Assembly (NCBI RefSeq): GCF_014898055.3 | Contig: NW_023602073.1 | Coordinates: 82,254,678 to 82,318,677 of the forward strand | Length of the DNA stretch: 64,000 nucleotides | Direction of reading: 5' to 3' | Origin: Talpa occidentalis | Taxonomy: Eukaryota > Chordata > Mammalia > Eulipotyphla > Talpidae | Shown: positions 23,698 through 36,496 of the stretch, piece after piece | Layout of the letters: every line of letters begins with the position of its first letter | Numbering within the stretch: the first letter of the stretch is position 1 | Made by a program: the position numbers and the translations under genes | The notes under the pieces: generated by a model | What the model was told of the DNA's origin: nothing | The model's input: the letters and a program-made list of their open reading frames with translations, nothing else | Database searches by the model: none

Positions 23698-24655
23698 GGT
23701 TTTTTTTTTAATCACATATCAATAATCACTTTTTTTTAAATAAATTTTATTTTTATATCCCCCATACAATTGTAACCCCCTTATTTTGACCCCAATCCCT
23801 CCAGTTCCCACGCCCCACCACCCATAGAGTGTCTCTGGTTCATAGTTGTTTGTTGATTTTGATTTTTTCTGTCTTATAGTTATTCATTTTCCTGGTCCCT
23901 TATTTAAGTTTTCTAGATTCCTGCTATGAGTGAGACCATCTGGTATTTTTCTTCTTCTTTCTGGCTTATTTCGCTGAGCATGATCCCTTCCAGCACCATC
24001 CATGCTGCTGCAAATTGCATGTGTTCATCTTTTTTGAATGCTGAGTAATATTCCATGGTGTATATGTTCCACATCTTCTTGATCCAGTCATCTATTTTTG
24101 GGCATTTGGGTTGTTTCCAAAGCTTAGCTATTGTAAACAGTGCTGCTATAAACATAGGGGTGCAGGTGCTCTTTGGAATTGATGTTTCTGTGTCCTTTGG
24201 GTAAATACCTAGGAGTGGAATTGCTGGATCATATGGAAGCTCTATGTTTAGTAGGTCCAGAAATCTCCACACAGCTCTCCATGGTGGTTGGACCAGTTTG
24301 CACTCCCACCAGCAGTGCAGGAGAGTTCCTTTTTCTCCACATCCTCGCCAACATTTGTTGTTGCTAGTTTTTTTTAATATGTGCCATTCTCACTGGTGTA
24401 AGATGGTATCTCATGTAGTTTTAATTTGCATTTCCCTGATTACAAGTGATGTTGAACATTTTTTCAAATGCCTGTTGGCCATTTGCATTTCCTCTTCAGA
24501 GAAGTTTCTTTTTAGCTCTTCTGTCCATTTTTTGACAGGATTATTTTCTTTGTTGTTGTTGAGTCTCATCAGCTCTTTGCAGATTTTTGTGATCAGTCCT
24601 TTATCATTAGTGTTGTGTGCAAAAATGTTCTCCCAGTCTGTGGGGTTTCTCTTAT
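23698..24655 (-). mobile_element. Young LINE-1, 5'-truncated (about 0.96 kb)
   Basis: Minus-strand L1 3' end: T-run, short 3'UTR with the reverse of AATAAA, then the ORF2 C-terminus, cut off at the [13 protein letters not shown] region. A perfect 14-bp target-site duplication ACAAAGAGAATTTA lies at 23684-23697 and 24656-24669. It is nearly the same as the full-length copy at 50-56 kb. Its ORF2 frame is open to the natural stop over the point where that copy carries a frameshift (T5 here, T4 there). A 119-codon frame is visible at 23913-24272; another frame at 24411-24659 carries the upstream ORF2 part, so this copy has its own frame break between them. Confidence 0.93.
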
Positions 24656-24688
24656 ACAAAGAGAATTTAAAAACAAAACAAAACTATT

Positions 24689-24964
24689 GGGCCTCCCTGT
24701 GGCACAAGGGGTTAAGTACCGCACTATGATGCAATCTGAAGCCTCTGCAGCAAGAGTTCAATCCCCAGCCAGCCAGGGAGCAACCCACATGGCGAAGCAG
24801 ACCTCTCCTGTCTCACCCGCTGTTCCCCTCAGCAGTGTATTTCAGTCAGTCTGCCTGTTCTGTTCTCCGCTCTGTCTCTGGTGAATCCTCTCACCCCCGG
24901 CATCTCTGGACTGTGCCCCAGCTCTTGTATGCATAAATAAATAAATCTTCAAAAAAAAAAAAAA
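24689..24964 (+). mobile_element. tRNA-derived T+ SINE
   Basis: Head 'gggcctccctgtggcacaag' (one base short in the A-box region), B box 'gagttcaatccccagcca', tail AAATAAATAAATCTTC then 14 A. It starts 20 bp beyond the right target-site repeat of the truncated L1. Confidence 0.9.
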
Positions 24965-25442
24965 CTGCAATGAAACTCCTAATGGAAGAGTTCATGAAGC
25001 AAGGACAAGCACTCCTTTCACCTCTAACCCCTATGGCACACAAGAGGTTCCCCTCCCTAAGCTAGGGGATTGGGCTAAACAGATGTTTCATTCTCTATGA
25101 TTTGCTTTTGGAAAACCAAAGGTAGGATTATGATCAAGTGACATTAACTAGAAGGTAAAAATAAATAAAATTAATTTTGCATAGATATTAATAGAAAGAT
25201 CAAAAAGAAATATTGAAACTTTTAATTAAAAGGAAAACACAGACTGGAAGAAAAAATATGAATGGGATACAAAGGAGATCAAGAGAGTAAAAAAGGCAAT
25301 AAGACATAGAGGCCCAACTAATCTAGAACTAGAGAGTGAAAGGGTGGGTGGGTCAGGAGATCTAAGGGGTCAGTAATCTAAAGGAGTCCATAGAAATGAC
25401 TTCAAAACTTAGTCTGAAAAACTGGGTCAAATAAACTGCATA

Positions 25443-25736
25443 GGGCCTCCCCGGTGGCGCAGCGGTTGAGTGCTGGGTTGCGAAGCTGCCTGCAGCCTCT
25501 GCAGCGCCGGTTCGATCCCCGGCTGCTCCCCAGCCACCGGAGGAGGGTCCCACATGGCGCGCAGACGTCTCCTGCCGCCCGCTGCTCCCCTCAGCAGTGT
25601 GCTTCGGTCCTTCTGCCTGCTCTGCTCCCCGCTCTGGCTCTGGTGAATTCTCTCACCCTCCCGCGCTTCTGACTGTACCCAGTGCTTGTATAAATAAATA
25701 AATAAATAAATCTTTAAAAAAAAAAAATAAAAATAA
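25443..25736 (+). mobile_element. T+ SINE, young GC-rich subfamily
   Basis: Head 'gggcctccccggtggcgcag', near-consensus Pol III boxes (TGGCGCAGCGG, GGTTCGATCCC), a middle block 'ctgctccccagccaccggag' that other copies lack, and a tail of ACCCAGTGCTTGTATAAATA repeats ending in TCTTT. The flanking duplication AAATAAACTGCATA is perfect (25429-25442, 25737-25750). The copies at 30089 and 39431 belong to the same subfamily; CpG retention and intact flanks mark them as recent. Confidence 0.95.
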
Positions 25737-25750
25737 AAATAAACTGCATA

Positions 25751-27587
25751 ATAGAAGATATAATAGTTGATATAGCTTGCAACCCCCAAATGCATTTAGA
25801 CAGTAGTGAAGTCTAGGTTTGTAGATTCAAATTAACTGCACCACTGAAATCTAATGTTATTTTTTAGATGTAGCTGATTTTTATGCATCAATTTTAAGAA
25901 TTTTGTTACCTTATGTTGGAATTTAAAATATTGGAATGACCATCCAAATAAAGCACTTGAAAAGTCTTGAAATTGTCCTCTGTCATTTTGTCTGTGCTTT
26001 TATTGCTAACTGATAATCCTCCTTCTGATCGACAAATTCTTTTTTTAGCTATTTTAATACCTTCAGTTAGTTTTCAGTTAAGCCTTGCTGTCCTCAGATG
26101 CTGGTGACTGTGTACACGTCTGTCCTGATCCATTATGTGTTGATTTAGAATTTAGCTCTCTGTTGTGCTCCATGTACTGCCTACATTTAATCTTCTGTCA
26201 CAAGTATTTAACAATGATCCAGAGTGAACATTACTGTGGGCCTGGAGAAGTTTGAGCACGACTTTTCCTCCCAATACTACATTATCTCATTTTGCCCTAA
26301 TCCTTCCACTGTCATCCAACTGAATTGGTCATCACAACGCGAAGAAATTTCCTCTTTTCTTTGTGAAAGCATTTAAACTCTATTTAAAGGAAATTGGCAC
26401 ATATGGTTGAGAGATCCACTTGATTCTGCTAAAACATTTGCTCCTTTTATATAACCCAGTAGTGTCAGAGGTTTGTGCTGATCCACGAAAAATTAAATAT
26501 TTACACTATATTTTTTCATTAAAAATCAAAATAGCTTTTTTGAGTCTTGACATATAAGGTATATTCAAATCTGTAGTGCATCTATTTCACTGAATAGATA
26601 ACTACCAAAAAGAAAATGCCACTGAAATGTTAAAAAAAATTCCATTTGAAAATGGATATACATTTTCCCCATAGAAACTATAATGTCCTTTGAGGTCTGC
26701 ACTATTGGTATCATAGTTCGGCTATATTGTGGACTAATTTTTTTTTCCTGATCGCTTAGAAATTGATTTATAGCATTATTACTATGAAAAAAATGTATTT
26801 TAACTTTTACAGTACAATCCCATTTTCAGTTGTAAATTAACTGTACACAACTGATTTACTGTGTTAAAACTCATTTCAGTAAACTGCTTACTTTCTCACA
26901 CACTCACTCACATACACACAAACAAATTGTTAATATGTGGGTGTTTTTGATTTGTGAACACAGGCAACTTTCCAATTTATCATCCTAAAATTAGATTGTA
27001 CACAGTATCATAATGTGAATTGTGAAATATACATTTCCATATTTCTACAATTATAAACTCTTAATGGATACCATTTATATACTTCTAACAGAACAAATAT
27101 TCCCATATGAACTGGTGAAACATGTAAGTTTTTTTCTTAAGATTTTACTTCTGGTTATGAAAGAAGATTTATTCATAGTCTAGACATTTTAAAATATCAT
27201 TTAATACCTTCAAGTGCTATTCATTGTGTCAATTCCCAAACCTGATGCTTATGTACGTCAAGGTATAAAAAATAAATTTGCATATACAATTCAAACATAA
27301 GGTAATGTCAAAGTCAGCTTATAATATGAATAGAAATTACAATAAAAATGGATTTTAAATGTATGATATTTAAAAATTGCCATAGAACACTCAATTTTAA
27401 CAAAGGATGCATTTTCAAAATTTGTAGCATATGTTCCTTTTTTTTCCCCTAACAAAAGTGTTCCACTTCTGACTCAAGCATCTATTCTTTTTCATAATGT
27501 GGTTCCATTTGTTTCATTTCTGAACAGAGTTTTTTTAACTTATATTTAAAATATAAGTCACTTTTAAAATTCAATTGCCTTGTAAGC
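25751..27587. other. Intergenic, no feature seen
   Basis: AT-rich sequence without a supportable ORF, RNA gene or recent repeat. A short CA/CACT-rich patch lies near 26895-26930. Confidence 0.6.
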
Positions 27588-27965
27588 TCAGAAATAAACC
27601 CACATCTAAATGAACAGTTAATCTGTAACAAAGGAGCCAAGAGTATACCTTAGAGAGAGAGCAAAGTATCTTCCAAAAATAGTGCTGGTAAAACTGGACA
27701 GCACAGGCAAAAGTATGAGACTTAACCACTATCTCACACCATACGCAAAAAAATAAACTCAAAATGACTTGGATATAAGAACTGAAACCAAATACCTAGA
27801 AGAAAACATAGCTAAACCACTACACAACATAAGCCTAAATCATGTCTTTGTAAATTGATCTCCAACAGCAAGAGATGCGAAAGAGAATATAAACAATTGG
27901 GACTATATCAAACTAATAAACTGCAGCAAAAGAAACTATCACTAAAACAAAAAGGAACCCTTGTA
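27588..27965 (+). repeat. Older LINE-1 ORF2 fragment
   Basis: Plus-strand text reads, in broken frames, through the ORF2 region after the RT domain: 'agaaataaacccacatctaa' (INPHL), 'ctgtaacaaaggagccaaga' (NKGAK), 'acacaacataagcctaaatc', 'gggactatatcaaactaata' (WDYIKL). Several frameshifts and stops; both ends truncated. Confidence 0.65.
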
Positions 27966-28173
27966 ATTATCTAAGAGTACTCCATGTAATTATGGAGGCT
28001 GAGTAAGCAAATCTGAAATCTACAGCAGGCCATCAGAAAGAACAGTCTGGGAATGCTCAAGCAGGAACTGACTAATAGTTTTGCTTCTTTCTTGGGGAAA
28101 CCTGAGATCTGCTCTAAGGTCTTCAACTCATTAAATCAAACCAATCCAGATTATTCAAAAATTATCTCCTTTG

Positions 28174-28447
28174 GGGCCTCCCTGGTGGCGCAAGGGGTTA
28201 AGACACAACCTATGAAGCTAACTGCAGCCACTGCAGCATGAGTTCGATCCCCAGCCAAGGAGCAACCCACATGGTGCAACAGCCCTCTCCCAACTCCGGG
28301 CTGCTCCCCTCATCAGTGTATTTTAGCGAATCTGCCTGTTCTGTTCCCCACTCTGTCTCTGGTGAATCCTCTCACCCTCCTGCACCTCTGACCTGTAACC
28401 CTGTTCTTGTATGCATAAATCAATAAATCTTTAAAAAAAAAAAAAAA
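28174..28447 (+). mobile_element. tRNA-derived T+ SINE
   Basis: Head 'gggcctccctggtggcgcaa', B box 'gagttcgatccccagccaag', tail AAATCAATAAATCTTT plus 15 A. CTCCTTT flanks both ends (28166-28172, 28448-28454), a short target-site duplication possibly longer with A-rich sequence. Confidence 0.92.
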
Positions 28448-28794
28448 CTCCTTTATTGATTGTAACTGTTAAACACATCTGCAAAATACCTTTATCATAA
28501 CACCTAGTTAATGTTTAATTGAATAACCAAGTATTATAAGGCAAGTAAACAAAAAAATGATCATGACGAAAGTCTTCCTAGACTTTTGAGTTGAGAACTG
28601 TGGACAGATAATGGCACTACTTAAGATAGGCAACACTTGAGGAAGAGTAGGCTGGAAGTGAGGAACTAATAGGGAGCTAGGAGCAAAGGAAGGGCACCAT
28701 ATCTCATAGAGGAATCTGCACATGCACAGAGCATATGCTGCATGCATGTACATACTACATGACTAATCTGTTTTCTTTAAACTAAAACTCTAGC

Positions 28795-29049
28795 GGGCCT
28801 CCCTGGTGGCACAAGGGGTTAACATGCAACCTATGAAGCTATCCCAGCCACAGCAGCACGAGTTCGAGCTACACACATGGAACAGCAGACCCTTCCTGAC
28901 TTGCCTGCTGCTCCCCTCAGCAGTGTATTTCAGTGGATCAGCCTGTTCTGCTCCCCACTGTCTCTGGTGAATATTCTCACCCCCACACCTTTGGCCTGTA
29001 CCCCAGTTCTTGTATGCATAAATAAATAAATCTTTAAAAAAAATAAAGT
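28795..29049 (+). mobile_element. T+ SINE, first of a head-to-tail pair
   Basis: Head 'gggcctccctggtggcacaa', with a deletion between the B box ('gagttcgagctacacacatg') and the body, tail AAATAAATAAATCTTTAAAA. Its left side carries TAAACTAAAACTCTAGC (28778-28794), and the matching right copy of that duplication lies beyond the second SINE. Confidence 0.92.
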
Positions 29050-29052
29050 GAA

Positions 29053-29334
29053 GGGCCTCCCCTGGTGGCACAGGTGGTTGAACACAGTGCTGTGAAGCTG
29101 TCCGCAACCTCTGCAGCGTGGGGTCGATCCCGGCCAGCTGGCCGAGAATCCCACATGGCGGGGCAGACCTCTCCTGCCGCGCCCCTGCTCCCCTCAGCAG
29201 TGTATTTCCGTCAATCTGCCTGTTCTGCTCCCTGCTGTGTCTCTGGTGAATCCGCTCAGCCTCCCATGCATCTGGCCTGTACCCCAGTTCTTGTATGCAT
29301 GAATAAATAAATCTTTAAAAAAATAAAATACAAA
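29053..29334 (+). mobile_element. T+ SINE, second of a head-to-tail pair
   Basis: Starts three bases or so after the A-tail of the preceding SINE, with head 'gggcctcccctggtggcaca' and body 'gggtcgatcccggccagctg'. The tail ends in ATCTTTAAAAAAATAAAATA. The sequence TAAACTGAAACTCTAGC (29335-29351) matches 28778-28794 with one mismatch, so one duplication encloses both SINEs. Confidence 0.92.
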
Positions 29335-30088
29335 TAAACTGAAACTCTAGCTTTGAAGCAGATTCCTGGTCCCAGTGATGCCCGAATGAGTGCCAGACAT
29401 TGACACCATCAGATATATCAGGGACAAGATAACCAAGAACATGATAACAAACTCTGATGGTTGAACGTTAGGAATAAAAAGAACATCAACTATGAAGGGC
29501 TGTTCTGATGGGCAATTTGCTTTTGACTGTTTTTGTCTAACTTTTTATAAAAAGGTTAATTTGAGATGAGATGGCAGAGCAGTCCCTCCATTCTCTCAGA
29601 TCAGCAGAACCCAGATCTATTCACAGTAATAAAATGATAGAAAAGTCTATTGTGTCTTATAGCTTCCAAGACATCCTTTTCTTTTTTACATTTTATTATC
29701 TCTGAAGTTAGGATACATCTTATATAATTGATGAGATCTTAATACTACAATTGGCATTTTTTCAGCAGTTCACAAAATGATGGTGTGCCTTGCAATCAAT
29801 GATACCTTAGATTGACAAAAACAAGATAGTGTTTGATCTGGGTATCTTTTATTTGAGGTAGCTGAAAGATATGGATAGCTGTAGCTTATAGAAAGAATTG
29901 ATAACTTACTGAAACTCAGCAAAGTGGTTGCCCTGGAGATAGAGTTTAAAGTTGTCAGAAAGCAATGGAAATGGATGGATTTGCTAGGGAAAACAAATAG
30001 TGTGGAAATAGTAATCGGATGATAAGACAACCCTAAAGAACACAAGATTTAAAAGAGGAAAGATGTATTGAGAAAATAGAAAGTCAGA

Positions 30089-30397
30089 GGGCCTCCCCGG
30101 TGGCGCAGCGGTTGAGCGCTGGGTTGTGAAGCTGCCCGCAGCCTCTGCAGCGCCAGTTCGATCCCTGGCTGCTCCCCGGCCACTGGAGGAGGGTCCCACA
30201 TGGCACGCAGACCTCTCCTGCCGCCCGCTGCTCCCCTCAGCAGTGTACTTCGGTCCTTCTGCCTGCTCTACTCCCCGCTCTGGCTCTGGTGAATTCTCTC
30301 ACCCTCCCGCGCTTCTGACTGTACCCAGTGCTTGTATAAGTAAATAAATCAATCTTTAAAAAAAAAAAAAAAAGTGCTCAACACAACCAAAAAAAAA
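30089..30397 (+). mobile_element. T+ SINE (young subfamily) with extra 3' segment
   Basis: Same subfamily as 25443: 'gggcctccccggtggcgcag', GGTTGAGCGCTGGG, GTTCGATCCC, ACCCAGTGCTTGTATAAGTA, TCTTT. After a 16-A tail comes GTGCTCAACACAACC (30374-30388) and a second A-run of about 14, and only then the target-site repeat AAAATAGAAAGTCAGA (30073-30088, 30398-30413, perfect). The extra piece is therefore part of the insertion. Confidence 0.92.
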
Positions 30398-30413
30398 AAA
30401 ATAGAAAGTCAGA

Positions 30414-33400
30414 AATTATCACAGAGGCAAAGAGAAAGATAATTTTTAAAAGAAGAATGAATATCAAAATCAAATCTGGTAAAAGGGCTAGTAAGTACCT
30501 ACTGAGTCTGGCAATGTGGTAGCCATTAATGACTTCTAGAACTCTCTAAGTGGGGTGATAAGGAAGAAGAGAGATGCAATGGACAGAGGAATAGAAAAGG
30601 ATTAGGACAGACAGCAAAGGTCAAATGTGAGCTAGCTTGTAAGGAAGTTTGACTAAAAAGGGCCAGAACAACAACAACAACAAAAATTAAATGGAGGGGA
30701 TAAGGTTGAAGGTATTTTATTAAAATTGACACAGACTTAAACTTGTTGCCAAGATGAATAGTAAAGATACGGCCATCATTATCACATCAAGCTATGTTAG
30801 GTTAACAGATAAACTTACTGAAAACTTGAATTCTTGAAGAAGTGTAGTAGGTGAGAGGAAGAAGGTGAGTCAATCAGTTGGGATCTGGCAGGAAATAGAG
30901 CATATACAGAGGGATGATCAAAAGAGCTTAAAAACTGTACCATTTACAAAGGTGTGAGCACAGTCAAAGAAAACCTACCCTAGACTTAGCAACAGCAGAA
31001 AACTTTGCCACTCCTAAAAAGACAAGCACATGAAATTACTGGAATCTGGAAATATTGATCAGTTTAGGAAAGAGTTGCCAACCCATAATCCCCTAAGTAG
31101 GGAAATAAATACCCTGAACTCTCTTCTTCCATCTCCTTATTTTCTGCCAATACCTCCTTTTGGATGAATTTAATAAACAACCATAAGGTAAAGGTTTTTT
31201 GGAAGTAAAACTTAATGACCAGTTTCCTTGGATGCAGAGCAGGGTAGAGAAGACTAGAGAATGAATCTGGGGAAATAATGGAAGACATACTTCACTAAAG
31301 AGGAAAGATCAGAACAAATCAAATGGGAATGAGACCCAGGACAATAGAAATTCTGGGGAGGGCATTTTCCATAGATTCTATGATGCATTCTAGCAATTGT
31401 GACCCAAAAAAAATTCTAGCCTAACTTTTGTTAAGTTAATGAAAAACTGATATTTTTAAATAAAAGAAAGCCCAAGATCCCTGTCTTAATTAAAATTCAT
31501 TGTTCATTTTGTATTGTACATAATGAAAACAGCCAATGATCTCTATGGTTTAAAAACATTCAAATTCTCTGTAGAATAACCAAACCACTCACGTGTTTTG
31601 TCTTTATTTCAAAATATAACTTTCCTATAAAGAGAATGCTCTTCATTTTAAAAATTTGAATAGATTGAAGTTTAAAAATAACTGCCTCTGCCTAGATTTA
31701 GCCCTGAAAAAATAAACAATATTAAAATATGCCATAGGTCATATAGACCAAGTGATTTCAGTAGTGTAGATTCCATATATATTTCATTTTTAGCATCAAT
31801 TATATATAGTCATTAGCTAGCAGACAATTTAAGGATTTTATCAAAGAAAAAGACAATGTTATTTCCACAATTATGAGACTTTACAGAAAAGGGATTTACA
31901 ACCAATCAATATCATATTTAAACATGTGTCCATCCACATGCACAATTTCTGTTTTGATAGCTCATTTGATTTCTCATTCAGAGAAAACTTTTCTCATATT
32001 AAAGTAGAATGAAGGCAGCTTTGGTAATACATTTGATTGAAAACTCTCAAGAAAGGTCTTTTTCATAATTTTTAAATGTTTTTCTTTGCAGTCATTTTAT
32101 CAATTAATATCTAACCAATTCCAGAATGTGCTTAATTTTGAAGGGAATATGGAACTTAGTTGAAAATAAGGAATTTGCTATTTCTGATGTTTGCAACTCA
32201 TTTTTTTTCTCCTCAGACAAAATTATTTTTGATAAACATGCCAATTCAAGTTCCACAACTTTTTTTAAAAAAAAAAAATTCAGTTCTCATAATTGCTAGC
32301 TCTTTAAATCAACCATCTGTTTACTATTATCTAATTATCTTATAACCTGTATGATTTGAGGGCTACTCATAATCCAGTATTATGAACTCACATTCAAAGA
32401 GTCACAAGTAAGGCATTAAAATATAATGTATAGTGTATTTTCACTGCAATCTTTTGACACCAATGTCTTTCCATTTTGACTACCTCCCTTTCCACACTTT
32501 GCCTCATTTGAGTGTCGTTTGAACTGTCACAGGCATTCTGGAGCAGGTTAGGGCTCTATTTATTTTAGGCTTAATGGAATACACTTATGAGACTCATAGT
32601 TAGGCACAGCTCCTCTCATGTATAGCTAAGTTATTGCTAATCATCCAGGTGTGGGAATGGCTTCCAGGAATACTCTTATTGCACACTTATTCCAATTGTG
32701 GCATAGTAGGAAATGTATTTGGTTTTGTTCCTAGGTCTTAGGACAGAGATACCAAAACTCTTAGAATTTCCTGAGTGACAGGAGTGTCTTTTCTTATTCA
32801 GAATGATCCCTTTTTGATCTTACTTCAGTTTATGCTAATAAGGTAACTAGGGTCTCCAGAAAGTATCAGGATGGACTGGTCACCAGAAAGACCCAGTGAC
32901 TACAGGGTTGGAAGTTTCTGCCCCTCTCACTGACCTCTGAGAAGAGGAGGAAGTGCTGGAGATTGAGTTCTATAAAAATTAATAAACAAGTAGATTTGAT
33001 GAGCTTCCTGCTTGGTGAACATATTGAAATGCTAGAAGGGTGGTATTCCTAGAAGGGGGATAGAAGCTCTGTGTAGTCCCCTCCCTCATACCTTGTTCTA
33101 TGCATCTTTTCCCCAGTTGTGTCCTTTACAATATACATAAAGATGAGTAAAGAGACTTTCTGAGTTCTATGAGTCATTCTAGTAAATTATGGAACCCAGA
33201 AGTTGCGGAAATGTACAATCAGTCAGGTTCCAGGTGACTCAATACTTGAGATTGGCAGCTGAAGTGGGAACAGTCTTTTGGGATTCATCCCTTTAACGGG
33301 TGGGATCTGATGCTAACTCTGTGTAGATAGTGTCAGAATTGAATAATTTCATTGACTTGATCGCTGGACATTCGGTGATGTCAGGAGCAGTGGAGAATTG

Positions 33401-35116
33401 TTTGTTGATGTGATAAATCTGTCATAACATAATAAACATCATGACACAAAGGACAGACTACAGGTTTGTATTGTGATAGCAAAAAAAAAAAAAAAGATCT
33501 TTGCACCCAATACCAGAAGATTGTGGGTTGGGGAGAGACACACTTTTTTTAGTATGGACCAGAATTAAGTCTAGACTTTCAATATTTTGTGGTATTTGTC
33601 AATGTCTGTGATATTTGTCAGCTATTAAAATTTTCTAATTTTTTTAAAAGGAAATATGCTTTTGAGTCTAACTTTGTATTCATCATTTTGTATACTTCAT
33701 CCATCATCACCACCAAGATAAAAGTTAGTCTCTTGGACCTGACTTGCAGTGAGAAAAAAATTCTGCTGTTCTTGCTGTTGCTCACTTCCTCCCTCCTGTT
33801 CCCAGCCCCCTAGATAATTCTGTAGACAAAGCAGAGCCTGACCAGACTATTTTTTAGTGCTAAGAACCACCTGCTCCTCACAGTGCTTCTCTCACCTCTT
33901 CCCATGCCCCTGTTGCATTTATGTACACTGCTCCCACCTCAAGTTCCTGCTAAGTATCTTAATTTGTTTTATTTTTTTATTTCCCCCTCTTCTGATTGCT
34001 GTTTGCTGACTCCTTTCTTTTTGAGAAGTAAGTTTCAGCTCTGGAATTAAATATGAATAAAATTCTCCATCTTTTTCATGATTATCCAGTGTTTCTCAAA
34101 CTTAAATAATATATGACTGGATCACCTTTAAAGGGAAAATTTTCTTGGGGAATTCCAATGCTAACTTAAAATATTTTTATGATGCTATTTTAATAAGTTG
34201 ACTTATAATACTATATGTGGTTTTAGCTTATAGACCTTATGCAACTTTAAAATGAACAAAGTAAAATTCAAGTAAAACTTAAAAAGAAGGTAAAAGCCAT
34301 GTTAATAGCATTCTCTTAATATGAAGCTTGATGGTATTCTGTCAAAACCGAATCACCCAATTCTGAGTTTAATAGTAGAAAGATGCAGGCTCATGTCTGG
34401 TTAATTAATCTGGTTTGGGATTTTGATTACAATAACACAAATCTAGAAAATGCCTGTTCCCATAAGAAAGTGGTTCAAAATGGTATTAATAGCTTCAAGT
34501 CTTTGTTTGCTAATTAAGAATAATAGGACTTTATGCTTAACTAAATCATTGCTAGTAATTCTTGAGCATATGTTTAAGCGGAGTCACTTGATAATTGTGA
34601 ATTTTTTTCTTTACTGCAAATAATGTATCAGCTCTATTGAAGTATGCATCTAAATGGTCTTGTAATCCAATTATTGCTGGAATTGGCAATAGAACTATTT
34701 ATCATTGCATATTTTCTCCTAATGAAGTATTACAAAGTGGGATATACACAGAGAGGACTCTTAATATCATCTGTTCATGATGTGAATGTAACATTGCCTA
34801 ATCAAAATGGTTATTGTGAATTTGGTAAGCCTGCATTATCCTGTCATGAGATCATTCAATTCTATTATCATGTTTTCCTATTTCAATCAATGAACCACTT
34901 TTATAATTTTGCTTTAATGTGTTATATGAGCTTCACTTAGTACAAATGGGATAAGAAATACAAAATACAAGATAGTACTCAGTTATGAGGTACTTCAAAT
35001 AATTCCATGACCCAATATATACTCAACTTAAATTTAAGAATTTTGCAAACACAGGATGAAAAAAAAAAATTGACATAGTATCTCAGTTAATAACTTATTT
35101 TTTTTTTTACTAATAG
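30414..35116. other. Intergenic, no gene seen
   Basis: About 4.7 kb of AT-rich DNA with no supportable ORF; the longest frames (74-98 codons, e.g. 34644-34940) are low-complexity and resemble nothing. No recent repeat. A 'ccagtgtttctcaaacttaa' motif near 34088 may be one end of a hAT MITE. It is the longest stretch without a recent retroposon in the window. Confidence 0.6.
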
Positions 35117-35128
35117 GACAATTATAAA

Positions 35129-35403
35129 GGGCCTCTTTGATGGGGAAGAGGTTAAAGTATCAGCGCTATCACACTATCTCCGCCACTGGAGCACTAGTTA
35201 GAGCTCTGGCCAGGGAGCTAACCCACATGGCGCAGGAAACCTCTCCTGTCTTGTCTGCTGCTCCCCTCAGCAGTGTATTTCAGTAGATCTGCCTGTTCTG
35301 CTCTCTACTCTGTCTCTGGGGAATCCTCTCACTCCTGAACCTCTGGCTTACACCCCAGTTCTTATATGCATAATTAAATAAAAGAAATCTTTTTTTAAAA
35401 AAA
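35129..35403 (+). mobile_element. tRNA-derived T+ SINE, diverged
   Basis: Head 'gggcctctttgatggggaag' is decayed in the A box; body 'cctctcctgtcttgtctgct' and tail AATTAAATAAAAGAAATCTT are clear. Target-site duplication GACA(A/T)TTATAAA at 35117-35128 and 35404-35415. One of the older copies here. Confidence 0.88.
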
Positions 35404-35415
35404 GACATTTATAAA

Positions 35416-36490
35416 AATATTTCTTACAAATCTACTACTAAAATTGAAATTGTTAGTTTAGCCTGCTGCGACAGTTATACTTAAATGTCTTATAGGGGCA
35501 ATGATGTACATATTTGTGAACACATGGTATATACATATAATTAGACAGAAGAGAGTATCTGATAAATCAAAAATAATAGCACTAGGACTCACATAAAAAT
35601 CTGTGACTTTAAGTTGAGAGTTTGGTATCTACAAACAAAAGCTAAAAACCTTTCAGGCATAGTCTTCTAAGGATATTTTGATACCTCTTGTAAAACTATG
35701 TGTTTTCAATAGAATTTTGTGGCTGGTAACTAGAACATTGTACAAGTAGTTACTATAAATTAACCTTGTGTTGGACAGAATTAGCCTCCAAGTGCCTCTC
35801 ATGCTCACAGATAATTTGAGGACAAACCTGCCTATAAGCCTTTATAAAACACTAGGACCATGTTATGTCTTGTATGATTCTGGTTCCTAAGCCATTTGAC
35901 ACTGTTGGGGAAGAGGAAGGATAGTCTATCTGGAATAGAAAGTAAGGTAACAGGCTAAATAACTGCACAGTAGTGATAATGGAAATATACTGAATATAAA
36001 CTTAAAACAATTAAAATTCAGTAAAGGGTGGGTGGGGGGAAGAGTTATGAAACAGAACAGGTGGCAAAATGTTGGAGAAATAGTATGTCCTGAATCAACT
36101 CCATCCACTGATGTTTTATGGACTCTACCCCCACCTCCTTGCCAAAGAGATTTCAGTTTCTGAGGATTACAACTCCCATAATACCATGAATCTGCCATGA
36201 CTGTCCATCCACTTCCTGAAAGGGGGGAGGGTGTTACTGGGAACTAAGGGTGGCGTTAAGCAGCTGTCTTATGTATAAAATCAAACACCTAAAGGCTTTT
36301 AGCGTGCACCTGGGGTTTCAGCTCAGATGGTGTTACAGGTAGGAGGTACTGACCAGTTAATCTCCGTGTGTTCTCCCTCTTATCATTTTCCTTGTAAATA
36401 AATCTTTTTTACAAGTTTGTAAAATCTTTTTTAAAGTTTTCTCTACATGTCTAATCTTGAGTCTTGTCCTGAGTTTTTAAGCACGTGAGT
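35416..36490. other. Intergenic, possible LTR remnant at right
   Basis: No gene. Segment 36140-36410 contains 'gaggattacaactcccataa', TATA-like 'ttatgtataaaatcaaacac' and 'ccttgtaaataaatcttttt' with an AATAAA signal, an order compatible with an LTR end, but I cannot assign a family. Confidence 0.4.
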
Positions 36491-36496
36491 GAGAAA

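Noticed and set aside
24244..24729. 161-codon plus ORF
   Set aside because: Antisense of the truncated L1 ORF2 and running into a SINE; no protein features.
25443..25540. Possible tRNA gene at the SINE head
   Set aside because: A and B boxes are present, but the cloverleaf is not complete and the sequence is followed by the SINE body and tail with target-site repeats, so it is a tRNA-derived SINE.
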